Assembly (NCBI RefSeq): GCF_010723735.1
Contig: NZ_BLLB01000002.1
Span: forward strand, 3,348,001-3,412,000
Source: Mycolicibacterium hippocampi
GTDB taxonomy: Bacteria; Actinomycetota; Actinomycetes; Mycobacteriales; Mycobacteriaceae
DNA: 64,000 bases
Direction: 5' to 3'
In this document: in pieces, positions 50,693 to 60,604 of the stretch
How the letters are laid out: every line of letters begins with the position of its first letter
How positions within the stretch are numbered: the stretch's first letter is position 1
Program-made: the position numbers and the translations under genes
Notes under the pieces: generated by a model
The model's database searches: none
Seen by the model: the letters and a program-made list of their open reading frames with translations, nothing else
Told to the model about the DNA's origin: nothing

Positions 50693-51051
50693 GTGCGCTG
50701 ACCTCCACACGGACGTATGCGGTGCTGGCGGCAGTTCAGGCCGGCGACGCCGTCGCGTGTGCCGTGCCCATCGCGCCGATCGAGAAGGCGTTCGACGATG
50801 TGGGCCTGGCGCCGGAGCTGCGCCCGATCATCCCGTTCGTGAAGGCGGCTGCTGCCGTCGGCCTGGTATCGGTGTACCGGTTTCCGGCGCTGGCCCGTCT
50901 GACGACGTTCATGCTGACGGTCTATTTCGTGCTGGCCGTGGGGTCCCACATCAGGGCCAGGGACTGGAGCCCCGGGATGGCGGCGGCGTCGTCGTTCCTC
51001 GCGCTGTACGCCACGATGACGGCGAAGGGCCCCTCGGTCAGCCGGCGCTGA
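50689..51051 (+). CDS. Small DoxX-like membrane protein
   Basis: The 120-residue product has about four hydrophobic segments: TYAVLAAVQAGDAVACAVP, IIPFVKAAAAVGLVSVYRF, LTTFMLTVYFVLAVGSHI, and MAAASSFLALYATMTA. The layout and EKAFDDVGLAPELRPIIPFV motif resemble DoxX-like families of unknown role. ATG 50689 overlaps the SPFH gene's stop, so it belongs to the NfeD-SPFH operon. Its 3' end overlaps the convergent VTT-family gene by 14 bp. Confidence 0.78.
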   Translation: MSALTSTRTYAVLAAVQAGDAVACAVPIAPIEKAFDDVGLAPELRPIIPFVKAAAAVGLVSVYRFPALARLTTFMLTVYFVLAVGSHIRARDWSPGMAAASSFLALYATMTAKGPSVSRR

Positions 51052-51793
51052 TCGCCGGCTCGGTCGGTTCGACCGGCTCGTCGGGCCGGACCTCGGGTCC
51101 GCGGTTGCGGCGGTCTGTCCGGATTTCGTAGATCAGCCCGGCGACGCCGATGCTCGCGGTGCACAACGAGACCACGAACAGCAGGGGACTGACGTTGCCG
51201 GTGAGGGCGTCACCGAGGATGACGACGGCCGCAGTGCCAGGTAGCAGACCCGCCGACGTCGCCAGCGTGTAGGGCACCGCGCGTACCGCCGATGAGCCGG
51301 CCGCGTAGTTCAGCACGGAGAACGGGACGACCGGGATCATCCGGACCGACAACACCGTCGGCCAGCCGCGGTCGGCGAGCCTGCTGTTCACCGCCTCCAG
51401 GCGTGGGTGGGTCACCAATCTGTCCAGCTGCCAGCCTGCCGCCCGCACGAGCAGCAGTGCGATGACCGCGCTGACGGTGCTCGCGAGCACGGCCAACGGC
51501 ACCCCCAGATACGGGCCGAACAGCAGACCCGCCGACAGTGTGAACACGGTGCGCGGGAACGGGAACACCGTGACGACGATGTGCGCGCCCAGGAAGGCCA
51601 GCGGGAACCACGGACCCACCGAAGTGGCCCAGTCCCGCAGTTGCACGGCGGTCGGCAGCGGCACCAGCGCCGCGATTGCGACGAGGATCACAATCGCGGT
51701 GAGGATGGCGGCGAACCGGCGAGGAGGAAACGTCCTCAGCGTGGTGAGCACCGCCGCACGGACGGTGCGCAGCGTGCTGACGACGGAGTTCAC
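51038..51793 (-). CDS. VTT/TMEM64 (SNARE-associated, DedA-like) membrane protein
   Basis: Probable lipid scramblase/transport-type membrane protein. The 251-residue product has five or six hydrophobic segments and the VTT core: GPWFPLAFLGAHIVVTVFPF, FPRTVFTLSAGLLFGPYLG (with the family's F/YP-R and G-xxFG elements), LSVRMIPVVPFSVLNYAAGS. GTG 51793 with GGAAG upstream gives a length equal to Rv1491c (252); a longer frame to 51895 adds a Pro/Gly-rich stretch that does not look native. Divergent from mutA. Confidence 0.87.
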   Translation of the reverse strand: MNSVVSTLRTVRAAVLTTLRTFPPRRFAAILTAIVILVAIAALVPLPTAVQLRDWATSVGPWFPLAFLGAHIVVTVFPFPRTVFTLSAGLLFGPYLGVPLAVLASTVSAVIALLLVRAAGWQLDRLVTHPRLEAVNSRLADRGWPTVLSVRMIPVVPFSVLNYAAGSSAVRAVPYTLATSAGLLPGTAAVVILGDALTGNVSPLLFVVSLCTASIGVAGLIYEIRTDRRNRGPEVRPDEPVEPTEPAISAG

Positions 51794-51903
51794 GTCTTCC
51801 AAGAGTACGGGGCGAGGCGTCGAACCGGCGCTCGGACAGGCCCTGCGCCCGTCTTCCCCGGCCGGACCGGGGCACGCCGGCGTGATGCCCATCATTTAGC
51901 CTG

Positions 51904-53808
51904 ATGGCTGTGCAGAAACCCAGCGCCGGCACTGCCGGGGGCGTAGTGGATTCCGATCTCGACCGATGGCGGTCCGCCGTGGCGGGTGTGCTGGCGAAGA
52001 CAACACGGCGTGATCCTGCCGATCTGCCCGCCGAACCGGAGCGGCTGCTGGACTCGCCCACCTACGACGGGTTCCCGATCCGGCCGCTGTACACCAGCGC
52101 CGACGAGCTGACCGAGCCGGAACTGCCGGGCCGGTGGCCGTTTGTCCGCGGTGGCGACGCGCTGCGCGACGTGAAGTCCGGCTGGAAGGTCGCCGAGGTC
52201 TTCCCCGCCGACAGTGCCACCACGGATGCCACCGTGGACGCCACCGCAGACAACGGCAACGGCTCGCTGCTGCTCGGGCTGACCGAGGGGGTGAGCGCGC
52301 TGGTGCTGCGCGTCGGTGAGGTCGACGGCGTTGTCCGTCCTGCAGACCTGGACCGGTTGCTCGACGGTGTCTTTCTCGACCTCGTCCCCGTGGTGCTCGA
52401 CGTCACCGGCGACGGGCCGACCTACCGCGCCGCGGCCGACGCGCTCCTGGACCTGCTGACCGGACTCGACGACGACCAGCGGTCCCGGTTGTCGGTGGAT
52501 CTCGGCGCCGACCCGCTCACCGCGATATGGGCCGGCCGGCCGGCGCCCGGCCTCGACGACGTGATCGCGACCGCGGAGAAGGTCGCCGGGTACGACGGGC
52601 ACGTGCGGACCATCACGGTGGACGGTCCGGTCTTCCACAACCTCGGTGCCAATGCCTCGTGGGAGCTCGGTGCGGCCGTCGCCGCCGGGGTGGCCTATCT
52701 GCGAGAGCTGGTCGACGCGGGTCTGTCCGCGGCCACAGCGTTGCGCCAGATCAGCTTCCGGTTCGCCGCCGATGACGACCAGTTCACCACCATCGCGAAA
52801 CTGCGTGCCGCCCGGCAACTCTGGGCGCGGGTCGCCGACGTCGTCGGGGAGCCGCACGCCGGTGCGGCGACCGTGCATGCGAGCACGTCGTTGGCGATGA
52901 TGGCGCAGCGGGATCCCTGGGTGAACATGTTGCGCACCACGGTCGCGGCCTTCTCGGCGGGCGTCGGCGGGGCCGACACCGTGCTGGTGCACCCGTTCGA
53001 TGTGGCGATCCCCGGTGGGTTTCCCGGCACCGCGCGCAGCTTCGCGCGGCGCATCGCCCGCAACACGCAGCTGCTGCTGCTCGAGGAGTCCCACATCGGC
53101 CGGGTGCTCGACCCCGCGGGCGGATCGTGGTTCGTCGAGGATCTCACCGCCCGGCTCGCCGAGCAGGCCTGGGCACACTTCCAGGAGATCGAGGCCCAGG
53201 GCGGTTTCGCGTCAGCCGGTGAACACCTCACCGGGCGCATCGCGGAGATCGCCGAGCGTCGGGCCGGGGACATCTCGCACCGGCGCACGGCGCTGACCGG
53301 CGTCAACGAATACCCGAACCTGGCGGAAGTTCCGCTGCCGCAGGGTGATCCGCTGCCCTCGGTGCGGCGGTACGCCGAAGGGTTCGAAGCGTTGCGGAAC
53401 CGCTCGGACGTCCACCTCGAGAAGACCGGCGCCCGCCCGAGCGTGCTGCTGCTACCGGTGGGACCGCTGGCCGAGCACAACATCCGAACGACTTTCATCT
53501 CGAATCTGCTGGCCTCCGGGGGAATCGAGGCGGTCAACCCCGGGCCGCTGGAGGCCGCCGGTGTCGACCAGGCGGTGCGGGATGTCGACGGCGCCGAGAT
53601 CGCCGTCATCTGCGGCACCGACCGCCGGTACGCGAACGAGGCGTCGGCGGTGGTCGAGGCCGCACGGCAGGCCGGCGTGCGCCACCTACTGCTGGCCGGA
53701 CCGGAGAAGGCGGTCGCAGACGCCGACTCGAAACCCGACGGCTACCTGACCGCGAAGATCGATGCGGTCGCGACGCTCTCGGACCTGCTGACCCGATTGG
53801 GGGCATGA
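51904..53808 (+). CDS. mutA: Methylmalonyl-CoA mutase small (beta) subunit
   Basis: Non-catalytic partner of MutB in the adenosylcobalamin-dependent conversion of (R)-methylmalonyl-CoA and succinyl-CoA. The 634-residue protein keeps the TIM-barrel blocks ([53 protein letters not shown]). In the C-terminal cobalamin-like domain the DxHxxG motif is replaced ([20 protein letters not shown]), as expected for the small subunit. ATG 51904. mutB starts one base after its stop. Confidence 0.96.
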   Translation: MAVQKPSAGTAGGVVDSDLDRWRSAVAGVLAKTTRRDPADLPAEPERLLDSPTYDGFPIRPLYTSADELTEPELPGRWPFVRGGDALRDVKSGWKVAEVFPADSATTDATVDATADNGNGSLLLGLTEGVSALVLRVGEVDGVVRPADLDRLLDGVFLDLVPVVLDVTGDGPTYRAAADALLDLLTGLDDDQRSRLSVDLGADPLTAIWAGRPAPGLDDVIATAEKVAGYDGHVRTITVDGPVFHNLGANASWELGAAVAAGVAYLRELVDAGLSAATALRQISFRFAADDDQFTTIAKLRAARQLWARVADVVGEPHAGAATVHASTSLAMMAQRDPWVNMLRTTVAAFSAGVGGADTVLVHPFDVAIPGGFPGTARSFARRIARNTQLLLLEESHIGRVLDPAGGSWFVEDLTARLAEQAWAHFQEIEAQGGFASAGEHLTGRIAEIAERRAGDISHRRTALTGVNEYPNLAEVPLPQGDPLPSVRRYAEGFEALRNRSDVHLEKTGARPSVLLLPVGPLAEHNIRTTFISNLLASGGIEAVNPGPLEAAGVDQAVRDVDGAEIAVICGTDRRYANEASAVVEAARQAGVRHLLLAGPEKAVADADSKPDGYLTAKIDAVATLSDLLTRLGA

Positions 53809-53809
53809 C

Positions 53810-56125
<2,316 letters not shown>

Positions 56126-57121
56126 ATGAGCCCATCCGCCGGTGAGCTGGCCGCGGCAGTCCGCGAGGGTGACCGCTCGGCGTTGGCCAGGGCGATCACC
56201 CTGGTCGAGTCCACCCGCGCCGATCACCGCCAGAAGGCGCAGGAGTTGCTCCTGGAGCTGATGCCGCAAGCGGGCAGTGCCGTGCACGTGGGCATCACCG
56301 GTGTGCCCGGGGTGGGCAAGTCGACCAGCATCGAGGCGCTCGGCATGTACCTGATCGAGCAGGGGCACCGGGTCGCGGTTCTGGCGGTGGACCCGTCGTC
56401 GACCCGCACCGGCGGCTCGATCCTGGGCGACAAGACCCGGATGGCGCGCCTGGCGGTACACGACGACGCCTACATCCGGCCGTCGCCGACGTCCGGAACA
56501 CTCGGCGGTGTCGCCAAGGCGACCCGCGAGACCATCGTGTTGCTGGAGGCCGCAGGCTATGACGTCATCCTCGTCGAGACGGTGGGCGTCGGCCAGTCCG
56601 AGGTGGCGGTTGCCAACATGGTGGACACGTTCGTGTTCCTCACGCTGGCCCGCACGGGCGATCAACTGCAGGGAATCAAGAAGGGCGTGCTCGAACTCGC
56701 CGACATCGTCGTCGTCAACAAGGCAGACGGTGAACACGCCGTGGAGGCCAAGGCTGCAGCCCGGGAGCTCGCCGGCGCTATCCGCCTGATCTACCCTCGC
56801 GAAACACTCTGGCGCCCACCGGTCCTGACCTTGAGCGCGCTGCACGGCACCGGGCTGACCGAGCTCTGGGACACGGTGCTCAAGCACCGTGAGGTGCTCA
56901 CCGAAGCGGGCGAGTTCGACGCCCGGCGGCGGCAACAGCAGGTGGATTGGACCTGGTCGATGGTGCGTGACACGGTGCTGGATCGGGTGCTGTCGAGCCC
57001 GGGAGTACGCCGGATCCGGGCCGATGTCGAGCGCCAGGTGCGCGACGGCGAGCTCACTCCGGCGCTTGCTGCACAGCAGATCATCGACGCCGCCGAGCAG
57101 CCACCGGCTCCCCGGAATTAA
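56126..57121 (+). CDS. meaB: MeaB/ArgK-family GTPase, methylmalonyl-CoA mutase chaperone
   Basis: G-protein that protects and reloads methylmalonyl-CoA mutase with cobalamin. The 331-residue protein has Walker A HVGITGVPGVGKSTSIEAL, DPSSTRTGGSILGDKTRM, switch-type VETVGVGQSEVAVANMVD, NKAD for guanine, and a C-terminal helical dimerisation segment (VRRIRADVERQVRDGELTPA). ATG 56126 directly abuts the mutB stop. In M. tuberculosis mazE4/mazF4 separate the two; here they are contiguous. Equivalent to Rv1496. Confidence 0.95.
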   Translation: MSPSAGELAAAVREGDRSALARAITLVESTRADHRQKAQELLLELMPQAGSAVHVGITGVPGVGKSTSIEALGMYLIEQGHRVAVLAVDPSSTRTGGSILGDKTRMARLAVHDDAYIRPSPTSGTLGGVAKATRETIVLLEAAGYDVILVETVGVGQSEVAVANMVDTFVFLTLARTGDQLQGIKKGVLELADIVVVNKADGEHAVEAKAAARELAGAIRLIYPRETLWRPPVLTLSALHGTGLTELWDTVLKHREVLTEAGEFDARRRQQQVDWTWSMVRDTVLDRVLSSPGVRRIRADVERQVRDGELTPALAAQQIIDAAEQPPAPRN

Positions 57122-57160
57122 CGAATCGATAACTCCTGGGTTCTTTGCCGCGCAGCGGGG

Positions 57161-57173
57161 TAAATTCAATATT
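57161..57173 (+). promoter_or_regulatory. Leaderless promoter of lipL (-10 box)
   Basis: TAAATT (57161-57166) fits the mycobacterial TANNNT -10 element and lies exactly 7 bases before the lipL GTG, the spacing of leaderless genes. No ribosome-binding site is present there, which agrees. Confidence 0.55.
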
Positions 57174-58469
57174 GTGACGGCCGTCAACAGCCGGGAGCGC
57201 AGCGCGGCGTTCCCCGAAGGGTCCGACGGCGCTGCCCTGCCACGAGGCGTGCAGGGCGCGGCGGACCCGAATTTCGGTTGCGCGGTGCGGGCGTTCTCAC
57301 AGTTGTTCCCGTGGCGGCGCCTCGGCGGCGGGGCGTTGGCCGTCTATCTCGACGGCGAACCGGTCGTCGACGTGTGGACCGGCTGGTCCGACCGCCAGGG
57401 CACCCGGCACTGGGACGCCGACACCGGCACGATGGTCTTCTCCGCCACCAAGGGGGTGGCCGCCACAGTCATCCACCGGCTCGCCGACCGCGGCCTCGTC
57501 GACTACGACGCGCCCGTCGCCGACCACTGGCCCGAGTTCGGCGCGAACGGCAAGTCGAAGATCACGGTCCGCGACGCACTGCGGCACCGGGCCGGCCTTT
57601 CCCAGCTCAACGGGGCGGTGAAGGGTGATCTGGTCGATCATCTGCGGATGGAGGAGCGGCTGGCCGCGGCCCCGGTCAGTTGGCTGCACGGCAGGCCCGC
57701 CTACCACGCGCTGACCTTCGGCTGGCTGCTGTCCGGGCTGGCGCGCGCGATCACCGGCAAGGGGATGCGCGAGCTGATGCGGACCGAGGTCGCGGCACCC
57801 CTGAACACCGACGGGCTGCACCTGGGCCGCCCGCCCGCGCACGCGCCGACGCACGCCGCGCAGATCATCGGTCCGCAGAGCGCGCTGCAGAACCCGATCT
57901 TCAACCTGGTCGCCCCCCGACTGGCCGCGCTGCCCATCTCCGGCGGATTCGGCGCGATGTACTTCCCGGGCGTGAAGGCGTTCGTCCAGGGCGACATCCC
58001 GATGCTCGACAGCGAGATCCCCGCGGCGAACGGCGTGGCCACCGCTCGTGCGCTGGCCCGCATGTACGGAGCCATCGCCAACGGCGGCCGCATCGACGGG
58101 GTGCAGTACCTGTCCCGCGAAACCGCCGCCGCACTCGTCGGCCGGCCGAGCCTGCGACCCGACCACACCATGGTGCTGCCGCTGGCGTTTCACCTGGGGT
58201 ATCACAGCCTGCCGTTCCCGGGAGTGCTTCCCGGGTTCGGTCATGTCGGGCTCGGCGGCTCGCTGGGATGGGCCGACCCGGAGTCCGGTCTGGCGTTCGG
58301 TTTTGTGCACAACCGGCTGCTCACCCCACTCGTGGTCGCGGACCAGGCCGGGTTTGTGGCAACCGCGGCGCTGCTCCGCCGCGGGGCGGCCCAGGCCCGT
58401 AAGAACGGCTACCGTCCGGTGCGGGAGTTCGGGGCGCCGTTCGCCGACCAGACCCGGACGGCGGTCTGA
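57174..58469 (+). CDS. lipL: Beta-lactamase-fold esterase/lipase LipL
   Basis: Serine hydrolase with class-C beta-lactamase/EstB fold; the M. tuberculosis homologue Rv1497 is a carboxylesterase. The 431-residue product has the nucleophile motif SATK in MVFSATKGVAATVIHRL (SxxK), the second-motif Tyr in GRPAYHALTFGWL, and HVGLGGSLGWADPE as the third (KTG-equivalent) box. No signal peptide. GTG 57174 is supported by the -10 box seven bases upstream; the frame is open further up only antiphase to meaB. Confidence 0.9.
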   Translation: MTAVNSRERSAAFPEGSDGAALPRGVQGAADPNFGCAVRAFSQLFPWRRLGGGALAVYLDGEPVVDVWTGWSDRQGTRHWDADTGTMVFSATKGVAATVIHRLADRGLVDYDAPVADHWPEFGANGKSKITVRDALRHRAGLSQLNGAVKGDLVDHLRMEERLAAAPVSWLHGRPAYHALTFGWLLSGLARAITGKGMRELMRTEVAAPLNTDGLHLGRPPAHAPTHAAQIIGPQSALQNPIFNLVAPRLAALPISGGFGAMYFPGVKAFVQGDIPMLDSEIPAANGVATARALARMYGAIANGGRIDGVQYLSRETAAALVGRPSLRPDHTMVLPLAFHLGYHSLPFPGVLPGFGHVGLGGSLGWADPESGLAFGFVHNRLLTPLVVADQAGFVATAALLRRGAAQARKNGYRPVREFGAPFADQTRTAV

Positions 58470-58470
58470 C

Positions 58471-59205
58471 TCAGCTGGTGGCGCGGGTGAACCACTTCGT
58501 CTTGATCCGCCACGAATACGCCGACGTCAGCGCGAAGCCGGCGCCGCAGGCGCAGGCGAATATCCACACCAGGGTGCTGCCCTGGACGGTCTGCAAAGGC
58601 GTGACGAACGCGGTGACGATGCGCACCACGCAGGCCGCGATGCCCATGCCGCACGCGAACAGGTAGATGTTCGCGATCTGTCGCGAGCGCGGATCGACAC
58701 GCAGGATCAGCAGCGCGCGCGAGCCGTATACAAGCAGGTAGATCAGCATGCCGCACAGCATCAGCCAGTAGACGTTCAGCCAGATGTCGGTGGGCACGTC
58801 GAAGAAGTCAGGGCGGTAGATCGCTGCGCCGTTGCCCAACCAGAAGGCCGCCAGCAGCAGCGGTATGCACACCGTGGCGGGCCGTTCGACGAATTGCTTG
58901 AACCGTCGGTGCATCGCGTGGTCCTGTTCGAGCCTGCCCAACGCGTTGTACACGACAGCCGACGCCGCGACGATGTAGGCGTCGTGGCCGAGGTAGTCCT
59001 CGAGGTTCCATTTGCCGGTCAACGAGTGAAGCCAGACGCCCAGGGTTTCAGAGGCCAGCGGTGACATCAGCAGCACCGCGAGGCCCTGCAACGCGATGTT
59101 GAGGGTGGCGGCCACCTCCCACCGGCAGGACCAGGTGACACGACGGATCCACAGGCTCCACAGAATGCACAGGAGCGTGATCGCGATGAGTGTCGCCAAA
59201 CCCAT
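58471..59205 (-). CDS. Seven-helix membrane protein of unknown function
   Basis: Not recognised. The 244-residue product has about seven hydrophobic helices, including LATLIAITLLCILWSLW at the N-terminus, VCIPLLLAAFWLGNGAAIYR, LNVYWLMLCGMLIYLLVYGS, IYLFACGMGIAACVVRIVTA and a last STLVWIFACACGAGFALTSA. A cytoplasmic YNALGRLEQDHAMHRRFKQF loop is basic. Seven helices with short loops suggests a sensor or transporter-like fold. ATG 59205 lies 12 bp after the stop of the XRE regulator gene, so the two form an operon. Confidence 0.75.
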   Translation of the reverse strand: MGLATLIAITLLCILWSLWIRRVTWSCRWEVAATLNIALQGLAVLLMSPLASETLGVWLHSLTGKWNLEDYLGHDAYIVAASAVVYNALGRLEQDHAMHRRFKQFVERPATVCIPLLLAAFWLGNGAAIYRPDFFDVPTDIWLNVYWLMLCGMLIYLLVYGSRALLILRVDPRSRQIANIYLFACGMGIAACVVRIVTAFVTPLQTVQGSTLVWIFACACGAGFALTSAYSWRIKTKWFTRATS

Positions 59206-59217
59206 TTCCGGACCTGC

Positions 59218-59628
59218 TCAGAGGGGCGGCGCGTCGAGGCGGGGGGCCAGCTCGGAGAGCTTCGGTCGCTGCCGGACGGCTGGTTTGGTCGTAGTGTTTT
59301 GAAGGGTCGTAGTGTTTTGAAGGGTCGTAGTGTTTTGAAGGGTCGCCACTGCCGAGTCGGCTGACTCGGCGGCCCTGACGTAGTTCCACACTTCCTGGCG
59401 ACTCATCAGGCCGAACTGGATCTGCAGGTCGGGGTAGCTCAGCGCGAAGCGGTCGGCCACCCGCCGTAGCTCCTCGGCGTTCGGGTAGTCGCTTTCCTTG
59501 ATCCGCCGGTAATAGGTGCTGCTGGAGACGCCGAGCGCGTCGAAGAGATCCTTCGCGTCGATCTCCCCGTCGAGGAGGTAATCGAGCAGGGCTTTGAGCT
59601 GTCTGCCGTTCTCGTCGGTGCGTGGCAC
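59218..59628 (-). CDS. XRE-type helix-turn-helix regulator with repeated tail
   Basis: Probable transcription factor. The 136-residue product has an XRE-like DNA-binding domain (about residues 8-70: LLDYLLDGEIDAKDLFDALG, then VSSSTYYRRIKESDYPNAEE) and a conserved-looking EVWNYVRAAE segment. A C-terminal tail contains three perfect LQNTTT repeats. GTG 59628 is chosen: TATTGT lies 6 bases before it, as in leaderless genes, and the frame upstream to 59766 is unlike the family. It is divergent from the condensation-like gene; a perfect palindrome in the spacer is its likely operator. Confidence 0.75.
   Translation of the reverse strand: MPRTDENGRQLKALLDYLLDGEIDAKDLFDALGVSSSTYYRRIKESDYPNAEELRRVADRFALSYPDLQIQFGLMSRQEVWNYVRAAESADSAVATLQNTTTLQNTTTLQNTTTKPAVRQRPKLSELAPRLDAPPL
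59287..59340. repeat. 18-bp tandem repeat, 3 perfect copies, in the XRE regulator tail
   Basis: Units 59287-59304, 59305-59322 and 59323-59340 are identical (plus strand GGTCGTAGTGTTTTGAAG). Read on the minus strand they encode LQNTTT three times, in frame. Confidence 0.93.
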
Positions 59629-59716
59629 GAGAACACAATAAACCGAATTCCCGGGCCGGGGCAGCCCCTGCGGGCAAACAGATGACACCGCCTTAATTGA
59701 CACAGTCGTCACGGTT

Positions 59717-59734
59717 TTGGGAGTGGTCTCCCAA
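59717..59734. promoter_or_regulatory. 18-bp perfect inverted repeat between divergent genes (operator)
   Basis: TTGGGAG-TGGT-CTCCCAA: 7-bp perfect arms around 4 bases. It lies in the 136-bp spacer between the XRE regulator and the condensation-like gene, 30 bp before the latter's ATG. Position and symmetry suggest the XRE protein's binding site. Confidence 0.6.
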
Positions 59735-59764
59735 TTCTGGGACATTCGCGCTACGGTGAGCGAC

Positions 59765-60367
59765 ATGGTCGCTCCTTACATGGCCGACGAGGTCAGCCCC
59801 TTGGTCACCACTGTTGCGGCACCTCTCGAGGTGTTCGATCATCCCGTCATCGAGGGACATGCCCCGCGATTCGAGATTTTGAGAATGACACCGACGAGCG
59901 AATTCGCAGACGAGGTCGACGGCGCCGCGGAATGGCTCGGTATACCGGTGGAGGAAATCCTGCTCGCCGCGCTCGGCCGAGCGCTCGGCCGGACCCGCGG
60001 CGAAGGGGAGGTGGCTGTCGACGTCGTCACCGGTCCGGCACCTACGCACCGCGCGGTGTGGCTGATCTGTTCGGACGCCGCACCGATGGGGCCCACGGAG
60101 ATGTTGCAGGGTGCCCACACCGCACTGGCCGCGGCAGCAGGCAGGGCGGCCATCCGGTGCGAGGTCCTGCTCGATGTCACCGCCGAGGCGACCGACTCCG
60201 GCGGCGGCCACGCCCTCGGACTGCACGTGCACCGCGCCGGTGGAGCGTTGCACCTCGACTGGCGCTACGACACCACCAGATTCGACGCATACAGCATCGA
60301 AGAGGTGGCCGAACAGTTTCCGCTCGCATTGATCGAGATCACCTCCGACGCCGCGGCGCCGTTGTGA
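59765..60367 (+). CDS. Partial condensation-domain-like protein
   Basis: The 200-residue product resembles the C-terminal half of NRPS/PapA-type condensation domains. LGIPVEEILLAALGRALGRT matches the helix after the linker, and a closing LHLDWRYDTTRFDAYSIEEV then AEQFPLALIEI matches the domain's last strand and helix. The N-terminal HHxxxDG active site is absent, so acyl transfer by itself is unlikely; a regulatory or structural role is possible. ATG 59765 has a GGTGAG site; ATG 59780 is an alternative. Divergent from the XRE regulator across a palindrome; the ileS T-box follows. Confidence 0.6.
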   Translation: MVAPYMADEVSPLVTTVAAPLEVFDHPVIEGHAPRFEILRMTPTSEFADEVDGAAEWLGIPVEEILLAALGRALGRTRGEGEVAVDVVTGPAPTHRAVWLICSDAAPMGPTEMLQGAHTALAAAAGRAAIRCEVLLDVTAEATDSGGGHALGLHVHRAGGALHLDWRYDTTRFDAYSIEEVAEQFPLALIEITSDAAAPL

Positions 60368-60398
60368 ATCGCCGGTGATTCCGCAGGCCCGCTAGACT

Positions 60399-60604
60399 GT
60401 GGGCCACCAGCGTCGATCCGGCCATCACCGGGGAGCTTTCGGAAGAACGGCGCGCCGCGCTCAGTAGAACCGAACGGGTGGGCCCGTGATCGCCTCCGTT
60501 GAGCGGCGCACCCCGGGTGCGCAAGCGGGGTGGTACCGCGGCGCTCGCGCACCGGCGCGACGTCGTCCCCGTGCCTGAACCATCGGCACAGGAGACGTAC
60601 GCAC
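60399..60604 (+). ncRNA. T-box riboswitch of ileS (translational, tRNA-Ile sensing)
   Basis: The leader has the T-box hallmark GGGTGGTACCGCG (60528-60540). It is preceded by a stem-III hairpin (about 60507-60523, arms GCGCACC/GGTGCGC) and, near its 5' end, the ultrashort stem I with the specifier loop CCATCACC, where ATC (60424-60426) is an Ile codon. Downstream, GTGCC (60571-60575) can pair with GGCAC (60585-60589) and CGTC with GACG, hiding the AGGAG site (60590-60594). This fits translational control as described for mycobacterial ileS T-boxes. A TAGACT -10 lies at 60393-60398. Confidence 0.93.

Noticed and set aside
59717..59764. Longer start of the condensation-like protein at 59717
   Set aside because: It would place coding sequence over the perfect palindrome and probable promoter; ATG 59765 has a GGTGAG site.
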